Shown here in pieces: positions 60,338 to 64,000 of a stretch of DNA of 64,000 nucleotides. This stretch comes from Arthrobacter_D sp015752045 (GTDB taxonomy: Bacteria; Actinomycetota; Actinomycetes; Actinomycetales; Micrococcaceae): the NCBI RefSeq assembly GCF_015752045.1, contig NZ_JADOUS010000001.1, positions 440,636 through 504,635 on the forward strand, given 5' to 3'. Every line of letters begins with the position of its first letter. Position 1 is the stretch's first letter. The notes beneath the pieces are model-generated. The model was not told where the DNA came from. It was given only the letters and a program-made list of their open reading frames with translations, and ran no database searches. The translations under genes were made by a program, and so were the position numbers.

Positions 60338-61086
60338 AGCACGAACTGCTCCTCGGCCTGAAGAGCGACGACCTCCGCCCCCGTGATGACGGGCCGGCCC
60401 GCCGCGCGGGCGGCGAGGATCAGCGGTGTCTCCGAGGGGGAGGCGACGACGTCGAACACCACCTGCGCGGCGTCGATCGCCGCCTGCGGGAAGGCGAGGG
60501 CGTCGGCGTCGGGACCGGTCATGCCCAGCGGTGTCACGTTGAGGAGCAGGTCCGCCGTCGACTCCCCCACCTCCGGCTGCCAGTCGAAGCCGTACAGGTC
60601 CGCGAGCGCCCGGCCGGTGCGTTCGTTGCGGGCGACGACGGTGACACGCGTGAAGCCGGAGTCCCTCAGGGCGGCGACGACGGCCTTCGCCATGCCGCCC
60701 GATCCCCGCACGAGGACCGAGTGCGTGGCCGGCACGGCATGGTCGCGCAGGAGCCGCTCGATCGCGAGGTAGTCCGTGTTGTAGGCGGTGAGGACACCGT
60801 CGTCGTTCACGATGGTGTTGACGGAGTCGATGGCCTGCGCGGACGGGTCGAGGTGGTCCACGAGGGCGATGACATCCTCCTTGAAGGGCATCGAGACGGC
60901 GCACCCGCGGATGCCGAGACCACGCAGCCCGGCGACAGCCGACGGCAGGTCGGTGGTGGTGAACGCCTTGTAGATGTAGTTCAGCCCCAGCTCCTCGTAG
61001 AGGTAGTTGTGGAAGCGCGTGCCGATGTTGCTGGGCCGCGCGGCCAGGGAGATGCAGAGCGTCATGTCTTTGTTCAGGATGGGCAC
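60274..61086 (-). CDS. Shikimate dehydrogenase-like protein (SdhL/HI0607 type)
   Basis: A 270-residue NAD(P)-binding protein of the shikimate dehydrogenase superfamily. The whole sequence resembles the HI0607-type group (SDH-L) more than AroE: MTLCISLAARPSN, YIYKAFTT, GIRGCAVSMPFKE, SVNTIVND, AYNTDYLAI and LVRGSGGMAKAVVAAL. The catalytic pair is Lys69 and Asp105. SDH-L proteins have low activity on shikimate and their true substrate is unsettled; a separate aroE is expected elsewhere in the genome. GGAGG lies ahead of the ATG. It converges on amylosucrase with a 64-base overlap. Confidence 0.85.
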   Translation of the reverse strand: MPILNKDMTLCISLAARPSNIGTRFHNYLYEELGLNYIYKAFTTTDLPSAVAGLRGLGIRGCAVSMPFKEDVIALVDHLDPSAQAIDSVNTIVNDDGVLTAYNTDYLAIERLLRDHAVPATHSVLVRGSGGMAKAVVAALRDSGFTRVTVVARNERTGRALADLYGFDWQPEVGESTADLLLNVTPLGMTGPDADALAFPQAAIDAAQVVFDVVASPSETPLILAARAAGRPVITGAEVVALQAEEQFVLYTGIRPTPEQVRAAGEFSRR

Positions 61087-61243
61087 CTCCCCATCATCCC
61101 AGCAGCGCCCCGTCCGGCACCCCCGAACCGCCGCCCTGTGGTTGCCTGCAAGGCACTAATATTGGGACGAGTCTCCCCCGCGACGGCGCGTTGCCGAGGC
61201 ACCCCGTCAACGTCCCTTTCAGCACCGCCCCAGGAGCAAGCCC

Positions 61244-62383
61244 TTGAAGATCGACTTCGCGCAGTCAGCCCAGTCCACGCTCGGTGTCGAGTGGGAGCTG
61301 GCGCTCGTGGATCGCTACAACGGAGAACTCGTCTCCGTGGCCGGCGAGGTGCTGCGCGGGGTCAACGCGAAACACCCCGAGCTGCAGGACGACGACGAGC
61401 ACCCGCACATCAAGCAGGAACTGCTCCTCAACACGGTGGAGCTCGTGACGGGCATCTCTACCTCGGTCGGGGAGGCCACGGCGGATCTGTCCCGCTCCCT
61501 CGCCGCCGTCCGCGAGGTCACCGATCCCATGGGCGTGGAGCTCTTCTGCGCGGGTTCGCACCCCTTCAGTGCCCCGCGGGCCCAGCAGGTCACCGACCGG
61601 GAGCGGTACGCGAAGCTGATCGACCGCACGCAGTGGTGGGGTCGCCAGATGGTCATCTACGGGGTGCACGTGCATGTGGGACTCGACTCCCGCGACAAGG
61701 CGCTGCCGGTCGTGGACGGCCTGACCAACTACTTCCCGCACTTCCAGGCGCTGTCGGCATCGTCGCCGTTCTGGGGAGGCGAGGACACCGGCTACGCCTC
61801 CCAGCGGTCCCTCATGTTCCAGCAGCTGCCCACCGCGGGCCTGCCGTTCCACTTCGATGACTGGGCGGCCTACGAGTCCTACGTCCAGGACATGTTCACC
61901 ACCGGGGTGATCGACTCCGTCAGCGAGATCCGGTGGGACATCCGGCCGGTCGGGAACCTCGGCACGGTGGAGATGCGCGTGTGCGACGGCCTCTCGACCC
62001 TGCAGGACGTCGGCGCGGTCGCCGCCCTCACCCAGTGCCTGGTCCAGGAGTTCTCCGAGACCCTCGACGCCGGCGGGAGCATCCCCACCATGCCGCCGTG
62101 GCACATCCAGGAGAACAAGTGGCGGGCAGCCCGCTACGGCCTCGACGCGATCATCATCCTCGACGCGGCGGGCAACGAGCGGCTCGTCACCGAGCACCTC
62201 GTCGACGTCCTGAACCGCCTCGAGCCCATCGCCGCGAAGCTCGGATGCAGCAGTGAACTCGCGGACGTCGAGACCATCCTCCGGCGCGGCGCCGGCTACC
62301 AGCGCCAGCGCAGGGTCGCGGCGGACAACGACGGCGACCTCCGCGCCGTCGTCCTCGACATGGTGCAGCAGCTGCGCGAATAG
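61244..62383 (+). CDS. Carboxylate-amine ligase, YbdK/GCS2 type glutamate--cysteine ligase
   Basis: A 379-residue ATP-dependent ligase of the GCS2 family. LGVEWELALVD near the start, EAVELVTG-type sequence (here NTVELVTGIS), YGVHVHVGLDSRDKA and EMRVCDGLSTLQDV are family blocks. Such proteins are annotated as glutamate-cysteine ligase, but their activity is weak, and this group uses mycothiol or ergothioneine in place of glutathione, so the real product is open. TTG 61244 has CAGGAG at good spacing. The recombinase gene ends 20 bases downstream, which marks the edge of an inserted region. Confidence 0.85.
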   Translation: MKIDFAQSAQSTLGVEWELALVDRYNGELVSVAGEVLRGVNAKHPELQDDDEHPHIKQELLLNTVELVTGISTSVGEATADLSRSLAAVREVTDPMGVELFCAGSHPFSAPRAQQVTDRERYAKLIDRTQWWGRQMVIYGVHVHVGLDSRDKALPVVDGLTNYFPHFQALSASSPFWGGEDTGYASQRSLMFQQLPTAGLPFHFDDWAAYESYVQDMFTTGVIDSVSEIRWDIRPVGNLGTVEMRVCDGLSTLQDVGAVAALTQCLVQEFSETLDAGGSIPTMPPWHIQENKWRAARYGLDAIIILDAAGNERLVTEHLVDVLNRLEPIAAKLGCSSELADVETILRRGAGYQRQRRVAADNDGDLRAVVLDMVQQLRE

Positions 62384-62403
62384 CCACGGCAGCGGACTGC
62401 ACT

Positions 62404-62994
62404 TCATCGAGGCGGTTCAGGCCTCGAGGTGATGGCGCGACGCTGTACTTCGCGGTAGATCGTCGTGCGGGAGACGCTGAAGAGTTCGGCCAGCTCGGCT
62501 TGGGTGTGGTCACCCTTGTCGAGTAGCTCGTGCAGGTGCCGACGCTGCGCGGCGGAGAGCTTGGGCGGCTTCCCACGCAATTTGCCCTTGGCCTTCGCGA
62601 CGGCCATACCCTCTTTCGTCCTCATGCGGATGAGGTCTGATTCGAATTCGGCGACCATCCCGAGGACGTTGAACAGCAACCGTCCAATGGGGTCGGTCGG
62701 GTCGTAGACGCTGGCACCGAGACTCAACGACACTCCCTTGCGTGTGAGTTCGTCAGCGATGTCGCGCGCATCCGTGAGTGATCGTGCCAGGCGATCGAGC
62801 TTGGTGACGACGAGCGTGTCGCCGGCCCTGACCGCTGCCATCGCTTCACGGAGTCCGGGGCGGTCGCGGTTAGTCCCCGTGAGCCCATGGTCCACGTAGA
62901 TGACATCCGGTTCTACTCCGAGAGCAATCAGAGCGGTCCGTTGGACGGTAAGGTCCTGTTCGTTCGTCGACACGCGGGCGTATCCGATTTTCAT
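62404..62994 (-). CDS. Serine recombinase (resolvase/invertase family)
   Basis: A 196-residue small serine recombinase. The catalytic Ser is Ser9 in GYARVSTNEQD, and TKLDRLARSLTDA and FNVLGMVAEFESDLIR follow in order; the C-terminal helix-turn-helix (AELAELFSVSRTTIYREV) binds the site. It resembles Tn3-type resolvases and Pin-type invertases. Met 62994 is chosen on family start (MKIGYARVS) over an in-frame codon 39 bases earlier. It lies 20 bases after the YbdK gene, with lower GC beyond it, so it probably marks a mobile or island boundary. No transposase of Tn3 type is seen in the window. Confidence 0.92.
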   Translation of the reverse strand: MKIGYARVSTNEQDLTVQRTALIALGVEPDVIYVDHGLTGTNRDRPGLREAMAAVRAGDTLVVTKLDRLARSLTDARDIADELTRKGVSLSLGASVYDPTDPIGRLLFNVLGMVAEFESDLIRMRTKEGMAVAKAKGKLRGKPPKLSAAQRRHLHELLDKGDHTQAELAELFSVSRTTIYREVQRRAITSRPEPPR

Positions 62995-63254
62995 GGGAAC
63001 AGTGTTGCAGGCGGCACCCCCTGAACCGTGCATTTCACCGTGCGGGTCTTGCGCGCCCGGCTTGTCCGAGGGGCGGCGTGAAGAGCCCGATAGCGGAAGG
63101 AGCGTGCGGCGAAGGACCGGCTTACGGACGGGGAAACAGCAAGCAACTCTGCAGGATCGGTTGAAGCGAGCTAGGAGTTTAGTCAGGTAGCCGTCCTACC
63201 GGAGCTATTCAACCCTGTCCTAGTCAGTCGACTCCAGGCCGTAGTGAAAGGACC
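62995..63254. other. Spacer between recombinase and SIR2 gene
   Basis: About 260 bases with no gene. It holds an imperfect inverted repeat at 63159-63214 and a GGTAG-N5-CTACC hairpin within it. It could contain the recombination site (res) of the adjacent recombinase. Base use is less GC-biased than the core region. Confidence 0.45.
63159..63214. repeat. Imperfect inverted repeat, candidate recombination site or structured leader
   Basis: GGTTGAA plus AGCT on the left pair with AGCT plus TTCAACC on the right, with a small bulge, around an inner GGTAG/CTACC stem (63187-63201). Position between the recombinase and the SIR2 gene fits a res-like site, but it is not proven. Confidence 0.4.
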
Positions 63255-63260
63255 TAGTGT
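63255..63260 (+). promoter_or_regulatory. -10 box of a probable leaderless SIR2-gene transcript
   Basis: TAGTGT, six bases, then ATG 63267. An AAAGGA at 63247 is too far from the start to act as a ribosome-binding site. Confidence 0.4.
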
Positions 63261-63266
63261 TGGGGC

Positions 63267-63782
63267 ATGGGAGTCATCGCCGATTATCTCGGCCCTCATC
63301 TACGAACTTTGGCTGGTCCGTTTTTATTCATCGGTTCAGGTCTGTCTCGCCGCTACGTGGGGTTGCCTGACTGGGAAGGGCTCTTGAGCCACTTCGCGGA
63401 GTACACCGATCGGCCTTTCGCTTACTACCGCGGACGAGCGAACGGGGACCTTCCTCAGGCCGCAACACTGCTGGCGGAAGACTTCTACAAGGTCTGGTGG
63501 AGCGACGAGCGTTTCGCGGAATCACGCGATCTGTTCGGGGCTGAGGTCACCGAGCCTGCTTCAGCCATCAAGATCGAGATCGCACGGCTTCTCGATGAAC
63601 GGGTTGCTTCAATGAGCCTCACGGAGGAGTTGAAGCACGAATATGGCCTGCTCAAGGAAGTAACCGCTGAAGGAGTCATCACCACCAACTACGACCCGCT
63701 CGTACGACGAGCTTTCCCCGACTACACCACGTTTGTCGGACAGAAGGAACCTTGGTGTCATAGCGTCGTAGCAACAACATAA
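63267..63782 (+). pseudogene. SIR2-domain protein, truncated by an IS30-type element
   Basis: The first 161 residues of a SIR2-family protein, the type that acts as NAD-degrading anti-phage effector. The NAD-binding motif FIGSGLSRRYVGLPDW (21-36) and ITTNYDPLVRRAF (138-150) are clear and typical of bacterial SIR2 defence proteins, not of protein deacetylases (no zinc Cys pairs seen). After FVGQKE the frame runs into insertion-sequence DNA and stops at residue 171; intact proteins are several hundred residues. Catalytic His would be lost or lie beyond the window. It is now probably inactive unless the rest is rejoined. Confidence 0.82.
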
Positions 63783-64000
63783 CTGGATAGAGGGAGTTGC
63801 CTGGTGGGACGCAGGGCTTTGACGTTCTCGGATCGGGCAGACATCGCGGTGGGGATCCGGGCGGGTCATTCCGACCGGCGGATCGGGGCGGATATCGGGC
63901 GCGATCACACGGTGGTGTGGCGGGAGCGGCACCGGAATTCCACGAAGACCCGCGGCTACAAGCCGGTGACCGCTGACTGCAGGGCCGAGGACCGCAGGAA
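63750..64000 (+). mobile_element. IS30-family insertion sequence, left part (cut by window edge)
   Basis: The element begins at about 63750, where SIR2 similarity ends, and runs past the right edge. It includes the start of an IS30-type transposase gene. The outer inverted repeat cannot be defined because the other end is outside the window. Confidence 0.8.
63804..64000 (+). CDS. IS30-family transposase, N-terminal part (cut by window edge)
   Basis: Only the first 65 residues are present. The segment LTFSDRADIAVGIRAGHSDRRIGADIGRDHTVVWRERHRN is the N-terminal helix-turn-helix of IS30-type transposases, which binds the inverted repeats, followed by GYKPVTADCRAEDRR. The DDE catalytic core lies beyond the edge. 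GTG 63804 follows GAGGGAG at a workable spacing. It explains the break in the SIR2 gene. Confidence 0.85.
   Translation, partial: MGRRALTFSDRADIAVGIRAGHSDRRIGADIGRDHTVVWRERHRNSTKTRGYKPVTADCRAEDRR

Noticed and set aside
63609..63932. A minus-strand open frame across the SIR2/IS junction
   Set aside because: It crosses the boundary of two unrelated elements and resembles neither, so it is a chance frame.
1..64000. tRNA, rRNA and CRISPR arrays
   Set aside because: Read for cloverleaf ends, rRNA signatures and regularly spaced repeats; none was found.

Overview
The window looks like a chromosomal segment of a high-GC actinobacterium of the family Micrococcaceae, most like Arthrobacter. The basis is strong G/C preference at third codon positions, frequent GTG and TTG starts, many starts with a TAnnnT box six bases upstream and no Shine-Dalgarno (leaderless type), CIRCE-controlled groESL, a SURF1/DUF3817 pair, a GuaB/GuaB3 pair, and a rimJ-galU-formyl-THF ligase-FmdB block that matches the galU region of mycobacteria. 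No rRNA, tRNA or CRISPR array was seen. Nearly all of the window is core genome; only the last 1.6 kb looks acquired.

Layout. 1-6.5 kb: ispH (cut by the left edge), a membrane protein, xseA-xseB (exonuclease VII), an FNT channel, a PPK2 kinase and an AlaA-type aminotransferase. 6.5-10.3 kb: a four-gene osmoprotectant ABC importer. 10.3-16.6 kb: an N-acetylglucosamine-kinase-like protein, an MFS transporter, an Lrp regulator with an AlaX-like tRNA-editing protein, an APH-fold kinase and a membrane protein. 16.6-20.1 kb: RimJ-like acetyltransferase, galU, 5-formyl-THF cyclo-ligase, a CIRCE-preceded FmdB/Ruc-like chaperone and an orphan SAF-domain protein. 20.2-27.4 kb: a UPF1/DUF4011-like protein with degenerate ATPase motifs, guaA, DUF3817 and SURF1. 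27.5-38.3 kb: a heterodimeric ABC exporter, an orphan PTS EIIA, guaB3, another ABC exporter, guaB and a membrane acyltransferase. 38.5-43 kb: RNase J, a vanW remnant between two strong terminators, and groES-groEL under two CIRCE operators with an intrinsic terminator between the two genes.

43-51 kb: a THUMP-like methyltransferase, DUF503, a LacI regulator, YbaK, a MarR regulator divergent from a DrrAB-type exporter, two acetyltransferases and a PhzF protein. 51-62.4 kb: an amino-acid permease, then a galactoside operon (GH42 beta-galactosidase, two permeases, a lipoprotein) preceded by a consensus promoter with two LacI-type operators, an amylosucrase, a shikimate dehydrogenase-like protein and a YbdK-type ligase. 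62.4-64 kb: a serine recombinase directly after the ligase gene, then a SIR2-domain (probable anti-phage NADase) gene broken by an IS30-family element that runs off the right edge.

How the parts connect: GMP synthesis is represented by guaA, guaB and guaB3. HrcA/CIRCE control probably links groESL to the FmdB/Ruc-like gene. The galactoside operon probably takes up and splits beta-galactosides, and the LacI protein encoded 7 kb upstream has a matching half-operator at its own promoter. The right end is the best candidate for a defence island.
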